Source: Streptococcus lactarius
GTDB lineage: Bacteria; Bacillota; Bacilli; Lactobacillales; Streptococcaceae
Length of the DNA stretch: 13,580 bases
NCBI RefSeq assembly: GCF_016642265.1
Contig: NZ_MRXX01000016.1
Location: forward strand, 5,509 to 19,088
Direction: 5' to 3'
The notes beneath the pieces were generated by a model that saw only the letters and a program-made list of their open reading frames with translations, did no database searches and was not told the origin of the DNA. The position numbers and the translations under genes were made by a program. Positions 4,850-11,734 of this stretch are shown in pieces. Within the stretch, counting starts at the first letter, position 1; every line of letters begins with the position of its first letter.

Positions 4850-6028
4850 ATGAAATTATCACATCGTGTAATGGAAATGGAAGAAAGCGTGACGTTGGCC
4901 GCAAATGCGCGCGCTAAAGCTCTAGCTGCAGAAGGTCGGGATATCTTGAGTTTGACGCTTGGTCAACCTGACTTTGCGACTCCAAAAAACATTCAAGAAG
5001 CAGCAGTCGCATCGATCGAGGATGGTCGCGCCAGCTTTTATACGGTAGCGTCTGGGCTTCCAGAATTGAAGGATGCCATTAGTGACTATATGAAACAATT
5101 CTATGGTTATGCAGTGAACCGGAATGAGGTTGTGGTCGGTACTGGGGCCAAGTTTATTCTTTATGCTTTCTTTACTTCTGTTATCAATCCAGGTGATGAG
5201 GTCATCATTCCAACACCTTGCTGGGTTTCTTATGTAGACCAGGTCAAGATGGTAGAAGGAACACCTGTTACTTTCCAAACAACAGAAGAAAATCACTTCA
5301 AAGCAACGGTAGAGCAATTAGAAGCAGCGCGTACAGACAAGACTAAGGTGGTCTTACTGAATTCGCCTTCTAATCCAACAGGAATGATTTACAACAAAGA
5401 AGAACTAGAAGCAATTGGTAACTGGGCTGTTGAACATGACATCTTGATTTTGGCAGATGATATCTATGGCCGTTTGGTCTATAACGGCAACACCTTTACG
5501 CCAATTTCTAGCTTATCAGAAGCGATTCGCAAGCAAACCATCGTGATTAACGGAGTTTCCAAAACCTATGCCATGACTGGTTGGCGGGTTGGTTTTGCAG
5601 TAGGGGATCCTGAAATTATCGGAGCCATGGCCAAGGTCATCAGCCAAACAACTTCTAACTTAACGACGGTCTCCCAATATGCTGCCATTGAGGCCTTGAC
5701 AGGAGATCAATCTTCTATTGAGATCATGCGCCAAGCTTTTGAAGAGCGCTTGAATACCATTTATCCTCTTTTGAATGAAGTGCCTGGTTTTGAAGCCATC
5801 AAACCGCAAGGAGCCTTCTATCTTTTCCCAAATGTCAAGAAGGCCATGGAGATGAAGGGATACTCGGATGTTACGGAATTTACTACAGCGATTTTGGAAG
5901 AAGCAGAGGTCGCTCTGGTAACGGGAGCTGGCTTTGGTGCTCCTGAAAATGTTCGCTTGTCTTATGCGACCGATTTGGATACGCTCAAGGAAGCTGTACG
6001 TTGCCTTAAGGCCTTTATGGAAAAATAA
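4850..6028 (+). CDS. aspC: Class I aspartate-type aminotransferase (PLP enzyme)
   Basis: 392 aa, full length for the Bacillus-type (I-gamma) aspartate aminotransferase group. It moves the amino group between aspartate and 2-oxoglutarate, linking oxaloacetate and glutamate metabolism in the cytoplasm. PLP-site residues are visible: NSPSNPTG, ADDIYGRLVY (D203, Y206), the Schiff-base Lys238 in SKTYAMTGWRVGF, and Arg369 in NVRLSYATD for the substrate carboxylate. The start at 4850 has an excellent AAGGAG site 5 nt upstream. It is second in an operon with the ypmB-like gene and is followed by a hairpin terminator. The neighbouring asnS uses asparagine, made from aspartate, which fits the conserved order ypmB-aspB-asnS. 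Substrate range beyond aspartate cannot be settled from sequence. Confidence 0.9.
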   Translation: MKLSHRVMEMEESVTLAANARAKALAAEGRDILSLTLGQPDFATPKNIQEAAVASIEDGRASFYTVASGLPELKDAISDYMKQFYGYAVNRNEVVVGTGAKFILYAFFTSVINPGDEVIIPTPCWVSYVDQVKMVEGTPVTFQTTEENHFKATVEQLEAARTDKTKVVLLNSPSNPTGMIYNKEELEAIGNWAVEHDILILADDIYGRLVYNGNTFTPISSLSEAIRKQTIVINGVSKTYAMTGWRVGFAVGDPEIIGAMAKVISQTTSNLTTVSQYAAIEALTGDQSSIEIMRQAFEERLNTIYPLLNEVPGFEAIKPQGAFYLFPNVKKAMEMKGYSDVTEFTTAILEEAEVALVTGAGFGAPENVRLSYATDLDTLKEAVRCLKAFMEK

Positions 6029-6036
6029 GCAATAAG

Positions 6037-6066
6037 GATTCTCAGTTAGCATTCTGGGAATCTTTT
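6037..6066 (+). terminator. Terminator after the aminotransferase gene
   Basis: A 9-bp stem with one G-T wobble (GATTCTCAG 6037-6045, CTGGGAATC 6054-6062), 8-nt loop, then TTTT. It lies 9 nt after the stop codon and upstream of the asnS promoter. Confidence 0.65.
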
Positions 6067-6121
6067 CTGTTAAAAAATCAAGATTTTTGGCAGGTAGAAT
6101 CTAGCGTATATAGGTGAATTG

Positions 6122-6130
6122 TGTTACAAT
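6122..6130 (+). promoter_or_regulatory. Extended -10 promoter of asnS
   Basis: TGT-TACAAT (hexamer 6125-6130) lies 51 nt upstream of the asnS start. The leader of about 45 nt is too short for a T-box riboswitch and shows none of its parts. No convincing -35 is present. Confidence 0.65.
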
Positions 6131-6181
6131 AAAAGGTAATGATGTCTTTGGACAAGAACAACCAGAAAAGGAAGATGAATT

Positions 6182-7525
6182 ATGACAAAACGGATTACCA
6201 TCATCGAAGTAAAAGACTACGTCGGTCAAGAAGTGACCATCGGTGCTTGGGTAGCAAACAAATCAGGTAAAGGGAAAATTGCCTTCTTGCAATTGCGTGA
6301 CGGGACTGCCTTTTTCCAAGGTGTAGCGTTCAAACCAAACTTTATCGAAAAATTTGGCGAAGAAGCTGGGCTTGAAAAATTTGATACCATCAAACACTTG
6401 AGCCAAGAAACGTCTGTTTACGTTACAGGGATTGTCAAAGAAGACGAACGATCTAAATTTGGCTATGAGCTCGATATTACAGACATCGAAGTCATCGGTG
6501 AATCGCAAGACTACCCAATCACTCCCAAAGAACACGGTACAGATTTCTTGATGGACAACCGCCACTTGTGGCTTCGTTCTCGCAAGCAAGTTGCTGTGAT
6601 GCAAATTCGTAATGCCATTATCTATGCAACTTATGAATTCTTTGATAAGAACGGCTTTATGAAATTTGATAGCCCAATTCTTTCAGGAAATGCAGCAGAA
6701 GATTCTACAGAACTTTTCGAAACAGACTACTTCGGTACTCCAGCTTACTTGAGCCAATCTGGTCAGCTTTATCTTGAAGCTGGTGCTATGGCCCTTGGTC
6801 GCGTCTTTGACTTTGGTCCAGTATTCCGTGCTGAAAAATCTAAGACTCGTCGTCATTTGACTGAGTTCTGGATGATGGACGCTGAGTACTCTTACTTGAC
6901 ACATGATGAATCACTTGACTTGCAAGAAGCTTATGTTAAAGCGTTGCTTCAAGGTGTTCTAGACCGTGCTCCTCAAGCCTTGGAAGCTTTAGAACGTGAT
7001 ACAGAGCTCTTGAAACGCTACATTGCAGAGCCATTCAAACGGATCACATATGATGAAGCGATTGACCTCTTGCAAGAACATGAGGGTGATGAGGATGCTG
7101 ATTACGAGCATCTTGAGCATGGAGATGATTTCGGTTCACCACACGAAACGTGGATTTCAAACCACTTTGGTATCCCAACCTTCGTGATCAACTATCCAGC
7201 AGCTATCAAGGCATTTTACATGAAACCAGTTCCTGGTAACCCAGAGCGCGTGCTTTGTGCAGACTTGCTTGCACCAGAAGGCTACGGAGAAATCATTGGT
7301 GGTTCGATGCGTGAGGAAGATTACGACGCTCTTGTCGCTAAGATGGAAGAGCTTGGAATGGATCGTACAGAGTATGAATTCTACCTTGACCTTCGTAAAT
7401 ACGGTACAGTGCCACACGGTGGATTCGGGATCGGTATCGAGCGGATGGTGACCTTTGCGGCTGGTACAAAACATATCCGTGAAGCCATTCCGTTCCCACG
7501 TATGTTGCACCGTATCAAACCTTAA
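6182..7525 (+). CDS. asnS: Asparaginyl-tRNA synthetase (class II)
   Basis: 447 aa, normal family length. It charges tRNA-Asn with asparagine in the cytoplasm. An N-terminal OB-fold anticodon-binding domain (~1-105) contains [19 protein letters not shown] and the '[14 protein letters not shown]' strand. The class II catalytic core follows: motif 2 [19 protein letters not shown] (FRAE at 215-218) and motif 3 [10 protein letters not shown] (R421). [17 protein letters not shown] and the length mark it as AsnRS rather than the larger bacterial AspRS. The start has AAGGAAG 7 nt upstream. Codon choice (many GAA, GGT, CGT, CTT) differs from the neighbours in the way expected for a highly expressed gene. 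The presence of AsnRS suggests direct Asn-tRNA charging. Confidence 0.96.
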   Translation: MTKRITIIEVKDYVGQEVTIGAWVANKSGKGKIAFLQLRDGTAFFQGVAFKPNFIEKFGEEAGLEKFDTIKHLSQETSVYVTGIVKEDERSKFGYELDITDIEVIGESQDYPITPKEHGTDFLMDNRHLWLRSRKQVAVMQIRNAIIYATYEFFDKNGFMKFDSPILSGNAAEDSTELFETDYFGTPAYLSQSGQLYLEAGAMALGRVFDFGPVFRAEKSKTRRHLTEFWMMDAEYSYLTHDESLDLQEAYVKALLQGVLDRAPQALEALERDTELLKRYIAEPFKRITYDEAIDLLQEHEGDEDADYEHLEHGDDFGSPHETWISNHFGIPTFVINYPAAIKAFYMKPVPGNPERVLCADLLAPEGYGEIIGGSMREEDYDALVAKMEELGMDRTEYEFYLDLRKYGTVPHGGFGIGIERMVTFAAGTKHIREAIPFPRMLHRIKP

Positions 7526-7533
7526 AAAGACGT

Positions 7534-7556
7534 AAAAACGCCGGTAGGCGTTTTTA
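7534..7556. terminator. Strong intrinsic terminator after asnS
   Basis: AAAAACGCC (7534-7542), loop GGTA, GGCGTTTTT (7547-7555): a 9-bp perfect stem (10 with the next T-A pair) that starts 8 nt past the stop codon and has T-runs on both strands. Confidence 0.88.
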
Positions 7557-7593
7557 ACTTTTATATCACAAGATGATTAGGAAAGGGATTCTT

Positions 7594-8331
7594 ATGCTGA
7601 AAAGAGATATCATTGATGGAAAAGAATATGATTGTATTCATGGTGCTTTGATTGCTGACTTGGATCATACCATCCAAACCATGTTGCAGATTTCTTATCC
7701 CGATAGTCAGATGGATGACTTTATTACCTACAAGAATTTAAGTCAGTATTGTATGGATTATTTGTCCCAAATTATTGACCGGGCGAATGAGAAAAATGAG
7801 GCGATCAAGCAACAGGTGACGGCAGTCTTGCCTATGACGGAGGCTCCCTTTAACGTTGAAGACCGCTTGACGGCTAGCTATACCTTTGGTCAGCGGGTGG
7901 CGGATTCGGTCGCACGATTTGGTGGGTCATGGACTTTTATCATCACCTTTATCTTGATGATGGGGATCTGGATGCTGATTAACGTGGTGCATCCTTTTGG
8001 CTGGAATTTTGACCCGTATCCTTTTATCTTGTTGAATTTAGCCCTGTCTACGATTGCGGCCATTCAAGCTCCTTTGATCATGATGAGCCAAAACCGGGCG
8101 GCAGATTATGATCGCTTGCAAGCGCGAAATGACTTTAACGTCAATATGGAGTCTGAACGGGAAATTCGTTTATTGCATACGAAGATTGACCATATGGTGC
8201 AACAAGACCAGACGGATTTACTGGAAATTCAAAAGCTGCAAACGGAATTATTGGTATCCTTGTCAAATCAAGTCATCCAATTGCGTCAGGAAATGAATCA
8301 AGAAAGGATGGAGGAGGTGGAGAAAATGTAG
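7594..8331 (+). CDS. DUF1003 membrane protein
   Basis: 245 aa. The DUF1003 core is clear: FGGSWTFIITF (from 109), then FDPYPFILLNLALS (139-152), AAIQAPLIMMSQNR (155-168). Two membrane segments are expected (~113-133 and ~143-164). The N-terminal ~105 residues are soluble with no recognised domain. The C-terminal ~75 residues are charged and helical, with a coiled-coil look (EIQKLQTELLVSLSNQVIQL). The start at 7594 is chosen for AAAGGG 6 nt upstream; the in-frame ATG at 7573 has no ribosome-binding site. It follows the asnS terminator and has no obvious strong promoter of its own. The family has no settled function; a role at the membrane is all that can be said. Confidence 0.85.
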   Translation: MLKRDIIDGKEYDCIHGALIADLDHTIQTMLQISYPDSQMDDFITYKNLSQYCMDYLSQIIDRANEKNEAIKQQVTAVLPMTEAPFNVEDRLTASYTFGQRVADSVARFGGSWTFIITFILMMGIWMLINVVHPFGWNFDPYPFILLNLALSTIAAIQAPLIMMSQNRAADYDRLQARNDFNVNMESEREIRLLHTKIDHMVQQDQTDLLEIQKLQTELLVSLSNQVIQLRQEMNQERMEEVEKM

Positions 8332-8363
8332 GCAACTCTAAGTAAGTCTTTTAGAAACACTCA

Positions 8364-8369
8364 TATAAT
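8364..8369 (+). promoter_or_regulatory. Possible promoter of the MFS gene
   Basis: A perfect TATAAT in the 58-bp gap between the DUF1003 and MFS genes, 20 nt upstream of the start codon. No -35 partner is seen, so read-through from the DUF1003 gene remains possible. Confidence 0.35.
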
Positions 8370-8389
8370 CTATTGAAAGAGGAAAAACA

Positions 8390-9589
8390 ATGTTTAAAAG
8401 AACTTACAAAGGCAATATTCCACTCCTAGCAGGACTGGAATTTACATCTTATTTTGGAATCACCAGTTTTTGGATTTTATTTTTCATTCAAAATGGTCTT
8501 TCCTTGCTTCAAATCGGTCTCTTAGAGAGTATCTTTCATGGGACCAGTCTCTTGTGTGAGATCCCTTCTGGTATGTTGGCTGATCGATTTAGCTACAAGA
8601 CCAATCTCTATTTGGCTCGCTTGGCCAGTATTGTGTCTTCTATCTTGATCTTACTAGGTCAGGGGAATTTCTGGATTTATGCGCTTGCCATGATGGTCAA
8701 TGCCTGGTCCTACAATTTTGACTCAGGAACCAGTACCGCCTTCTTATATGATTCAGCAGTAGAAGCGGGTCAAAAGGACCGGTATCTTCAAATTTCTAGC
8801 TTTTTGTCTGGTGTGGCTGAAGTCACCCGAACTTTAGGTACAGTTGTCGCTGGTTTCTTTGTTCATGGCGCCTTGGCTTGGACCTATTATATTGCCATCG
8901 GGCTATCCTTGATTTCTATTCTCTTGATTTTTCTGATGAAGGAGCCTGAAACCAAGAATAATGAAAGAGACCGGCTTACCTTAAAACGGATAGTGGTGGT
9001 AGTCAAACAAGAATGGCAGGAAAAACCAGTACTTTTTTACTGGATGCTCACCTATCAGTTGGTAGGGACCATCATGTGTATGTTTTATTTTTACTACCAA
9101 CAGAAAATTAGTGACCTAGCTAGTTGGCAAGTATCGCTCGTCATGCTTGTTGGGAGTCTCTTAAATCTCCTAGCGGTTTATCTGGCTAGTCAAATCGGAA
9201 AAAAATGGAATAGTGATCGCGTCTTTCCGACTCTGGTTGCACTGACAGGTTTGGCCTTGTTTTTGGTCGCATTCAGGACTCCATTCGCATATCTAAGTGT
9301 CTATCTCTTGACCAATGCCCTTTATGCAGTGTACCAACCCATTTACTACAATGAGTTACAAGGCTATTTACCGTCCAGTGTGCGTGCAACCATGCTGAGT
9401 ATCAATTCGATGATGTTTAGTCTATCCATGATCGTTATCTTCCCACTGACGGGTTGGTTTATTGATAGTTATGGATTTGTAGCAGTCTTTATTGTGCTAG
9501 GACTTATAACCTTATTCTCTTTCCCTCTCTTACTGATTGAATTAGGGAAAATGGGTAAGACATTAAATAAGAGCCTAAAGAGTGAATAA
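8390..9589 (+). CDS. MFS transporter, probable multidrug-type exporter
   Basis: 399 aa with about twelve hydrophobic segments, the normal major facilitator length. MFS motif A sits between segments 2 and 3 (GMLADRFSYKTNLYLARL; G61, D65, R66), preceded by CEIPSG. A charged cytoplasmic loop (EPETKNNERDRLTLKR, ~184-199) divides two six-helix halves. The family couples transport to the proton gradient; the EIPSG-ADR subgroup is usually annotated as a drug or efflux transporter, but the substrate is unknown. The start has AGAGGA about 6 nt upstream. It ends 54 nt before the first hairpin of the region holding repeat copy 2. Confidence 0.85.
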   Translation: MFKRTYKGNIPLLAGLEFTSYFGITSFWILFFIQNGLSLLQIGLLESIFHGTSLLCEIPSGMLADRFSYKTNLYLARLASIVSSILILLGQGNFWIYALAMMVNAWSYNFDSGTSTAFLYDSAVEAGQKDRYLQISSFLSGVAEVTRTLGTVVAGFFVHGALAWTYYIAIGLSLISILLIFLMKEPETKNNERDRLTLKRIVVVVKQEWQEKPVLFYWMLTYQLVGTIMCMFYFYYQQKISDLASWQVSLVMLVGSLLNLLAVYLASQIGKKWNSDRVFPTLVALTGLALFLVAFRTPFAYLSVYLLTNALYAVYQPIYYNELQGYLPSSVRATMLSINSMMFSLSMIVIFPLTGWFIDSYGFVAVFIVLGLITLFSFPLLLIELGKMGKTLNKSLKSE

Positions 9590-9643
9590 AATTCTGACGG
9601 TTCATTTGTCTAGCAAGGTTTAATAGAACAAAACTAAACGAAC

Positions 9644-9664
9644 TTTCTCTGCTATGCAGGAAGA
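9644..9664. repeat. First copy of the 21-nt hairpin flanking repeat copy 2
   Basis: TCTCTGCTATGCAGG (9646-9660) recurs exactly at 9925-9939; over 21 nt (9644-9664 and 9923-9943) only two bases differ. This copy folds poorly compared with the downstream one and lacks the T-run, so it looks like a decayed or split duplicate of the terminator there. Confidence 0.65.
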
Positions 9665-9667
9665 TTA

Positions 9668-9827
9668 AGATTGAAGAAAAAGTCATCTTAGAAACTTTCC
9701 TTAGGCGAGGACGGACGTCAGCGAACTTCGAAGAAGTTCCATGACTAATTATTGAGCCTAAGGTCTCAATAATTCCGAGTGCTAGAAACAATAGTGTTTC
9801 TAGCACTTTTCTCACAGCGGAAAGTTA
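9668..9827 (+). repeat. Structured intergenic repeat, copy 2
   Basis: Second copy of the element at 3328-3487, in the same orientation, within the 417-bp gap between the MFS and ABC genes. Outer arms AACTTTCC (9693-9700) and GGAAAGTT (9819-9826). P2: GTCA 9717-9720, GAACTTC/GAAGTTC 9723-9739, TGAC 9742-9745. P3: a 10-bp stem (9747-9756, 9765-9774) whose sequence differs from copy 1 but still pairs perfectly around the same loop CCTAAGGT (9757-9764). P4 (9778-9807) is identical to copy 1, followed by TTTT. CCTTAGG at 9699-9705 is complementary to the P3 loop. The rest of the gap (9828-9921) is AT-rich with no recognised feature. Confidence 0.78.
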
Positions 9828-9921
9828 CAGTAGATGATTGAATAACTTTAACAAATAAAATTTTTTTATCTTTAAAGAAGTTAATAAATTTGTATAAAAG
9901 TGCAATTTATTTGTGTTCTCA

Positions 9922-9951
9922 TTCTCTCTGCTATGCAGGGAGAGTTTTTTT
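9922..9951 (+). terminator. Intrinsic terminator upstream of the ABC operon
   Basis: A ~10-bp stem with G-T wobbles (9922-9931 with 9935-9944), 3-nt loop TAT, then seven T (9945-9951). It would end transcripts from the MFS gene side before the ABC promoter. It is the intact copy of the hairpin at 9644-9664. Confidence 0.8.
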
Positions 9952-9965
9952 GTCTGTGAAAATTG

Positions 9966-9974
9966 TGGTAAAAT
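9966..9974 (+). promoter_or_regulatory. Extended -10 promoter of the ABC exporter operon
   Basis: TGG-TAAAAT (hexamer 9969-9974), about 26 nt of leader before the ATG at 10007. A second TACAAT at 9987-9992 is a weaker candidate. No Shine-Dalgarno of quality precedes the start. Confidence 0.5.
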
Positions 9975-10006
9975 AGGTACATCCTTTACAATTAGAATCG
10001 AGTCGC

Positions 10007-11734
10007 ATGAAATCGTTATTGAAGTATTTTAAGGGCTATCTGGCAGAAACCTTTTTAGGGCCCGTGTTTAAACTTTTAGAAGCCATTTTTGAATTATGTG
10101 TTCCCTTAATCATTGCCCACTTGGTCGATCAGGTCATTCCACAAAAGGAAACGAGCGGAGTGGTGATGACGGTCGGAGTTTTGTTTTTATTTGCCGGCTT
10201 TGGTGTTGTCGTAGCTATTACGGCCCAGTATTTTTCATCTAAAGCAGCTGTCGGCTTTACCCGTGAGATGACTAAGGAGTTGTATGATAAGATCTTGTCC
10301 CTTCCAAAGGACAAGCGAGATAGGATCGGTACTTCTAGTTTGGTAACCCGTCTCACTTCGGATACTTATCAAATCCAGGTTGGGATCAATCTCTTCTTGC
10401 GTCTCTTTTTGAGGGCGCCGATTATTGTCTTTGGCTCTATTATCATGGCCTTTACGATCAGTCCGAAACTAACCCTTTGGTTCTTGGGGATGGTGGCGAT
10501 TCTAACCTTGATTATTGTCCTCATGTCTCGGATTGTCAATCCTCTCTTTGTAACCATTCGGAAAATCACAGACCGAATGGTTACGGTAACGCGTCAGCAA
10601 TTTCAAGGGATGCGAGTGATTCGGGCCTTTGGACAACAGGCTAGTGAATTAGAAGATTTTAGAGAGGTCAATCAGGACTACAAAGTCTGGCAAATTCGCG
10701 CTGGTATCTGGTCTAGTTTGGTAAGTCCCTTGACCTTCCTTGTGGTCAATACGACCTTGGTCTGTGTTATTTGGCAGGGACAATTGACCATCTCTGCTGG
10801 TCTTCTGACTCAAGGGATGTTGGTCGCTCTGGTCAATTATTTATTGCAAATTTTAACAGAATTGATCAAGCTGGCTATGCTGATCACGTCTTTAAATGTC
10901 AGCTATATTTCAGCCGAGCGGGTACAAGAGATCTTTGATTTGAAAGAAGAAGACCTCCTAGAAGCTTTGGCAGAGGAAACCGCAAGAGAACAAGAAGCGA
11001 TCAGTGCAGAGGAAGTTTCTTTCACCTATCCAACGGCTTCAAGCCCAGCCCTAGAGGGAATTTCCTTTGATCTTTACCAAGGACAGATGCTGGGAATTAT
11101 CGGTGGTACAGGATCTGGGAAGTCCACCCTTGTTCAGTTATTGAGTCATTTGTATGCCGTTAGTCAGGGAAAATTAGCCCTCTATCATCAAGGTCATTCT
11201 CCTAGAACTCTCAAGGAGTGGCGGGAGTGGGTAGCTGTAGTTCCGCAGAAGGCAGAGCTCTTTAGAGGAACCATTCGCTCCAATCTTTTACTGGGAATGG
11301 AAGGAAAGGTGTCGGATCATGATTTGTGGTGGGCACTAGAAACGGCTCAGGCGGCTGATTTTGTTCGTGAAAAAGAAGGACAGCTGGATGAGCCGGTAGA
11401 AGCCTTTGGTCGAAATTTTTCAGGTGGCCAACGCCAGCGGTTGACCATTGCGCGTGCTCTTTTGAAAAAGGCCCCTTTCTTGATATTGGATGATTCGACT
11501 TCTGCCTTGGATTATTTGACGGAGGCTCGTCTCTTAAAATCAATTAAAGAAGAATTGAGTGACACAAGTTTGATCTTAGTATCACAACGAACCAATAGTC
11601 TCAAGTCGGCTGATCAGATTTTGGTCTTGAATAAGGGCCATCAAGTAGGCCTGGGCAATCATGAGTTCCTATTAGCTACGAATGAGATTTATCAAGAGAT
11701 TCATGAATCACAACACGGGAGGGAGGAAGCATGA
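10007..11734 (+). CDS. ABC exporter half-transporter, degenerate-site subunit
   Basis: 575 aa: an N-terminal six-helix exporter domain (~1-310) fused to an ATPase domain (~335-575). Walker A GGTGSGKS at 366-373 and signature FSGGQ at 471-475 are intact. The catalytic Glu after Walker B is Asp496 (LILDDSTSALD), and the switch His is Gln527 (VSQRTNSL). This is the pattern of the degenerate partner of heterodimeric exporters such as TM287/288, BmrCD and PatAB. It is translationally coupled to the next gene by an ATGA overlap, so the two form one pump in the membrane. Substrate is unknown; drugs, lipids or peptides are all possible. No Shine-Dalgarno is evident at the start, but the N-terminus MKSLLKYFKGYL is typical. 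Confidence 0.9.
   Translation: MKSLLKYFKGYLAETFLGPVFKLLEAIFELCVPLIIAHLVDQVIPQKETSGVVMTVGVLFLFAGFGVVVAITAQYFSSKAAVGFTREMTKELYDKILSLPKDKRDRIGTSSLVTRLTSDTYQIQVGINLFLRLFLRAPIIVFGSIIMAFTISPKLTLWFLGMVAILTLIIVLMSRIVNPLFVTIRKITDRMVTVTRQQFQGMRVIRAFGQQASELEDFREVNQDYKVWQIRAGIWSSLVSPLTFLVVNTTLVCVIWQGQLTISAGLLTQGMLVALVNYLLQILTELIKLAMLITSLNVSYISAERVQEIFDLKEEDLLEALAEETAREQEAISAEEVSFTYPTASSPALEGISFDLYQGQMLGIIGGTGSGKSTLVQLLSHLYAVSQGKLALYHQGHSPRTLKEWREWVAVVPQKAELFRGTIRSNLLLGMEGKVSDHDLWWALETAQAADFVREKEGQLDEPVEAFGRNFSGGQRQRLTIARALLKKAPFLILDDSTSALDYLTEARLLKSIKEELSDTSLILVSQRTNSLKSADQILVLNKGHQVGLGNHEFLLATNEIYQEIHESQHGREEA

Noticed and set aside
6131..6181. T-box riboswitch in the asnS leader
   Set aside because: The leader is only ~45 nt and has neither a specifier stem nor a T-box sequence or antiterminator.
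9504..9815. 103-codon minus-strand open frame across the end of the MFS gene and repeat copy 2
   Set aside because: No ribosome-binding site or family resemblance; it overlaps the MFS gene antisense and runs through the structured repeat, whose two copies differ by base-pair compensation rather than by codon.
9668..9951. Riboswitch or attenuator controlling the ABC operon
   Set aside because: The P4 hairpin and T-rich end look attenuator-like, but copy 1 has no downstream gene in the same direction, and the ABC genes have their own promoter and a separate terminator between.
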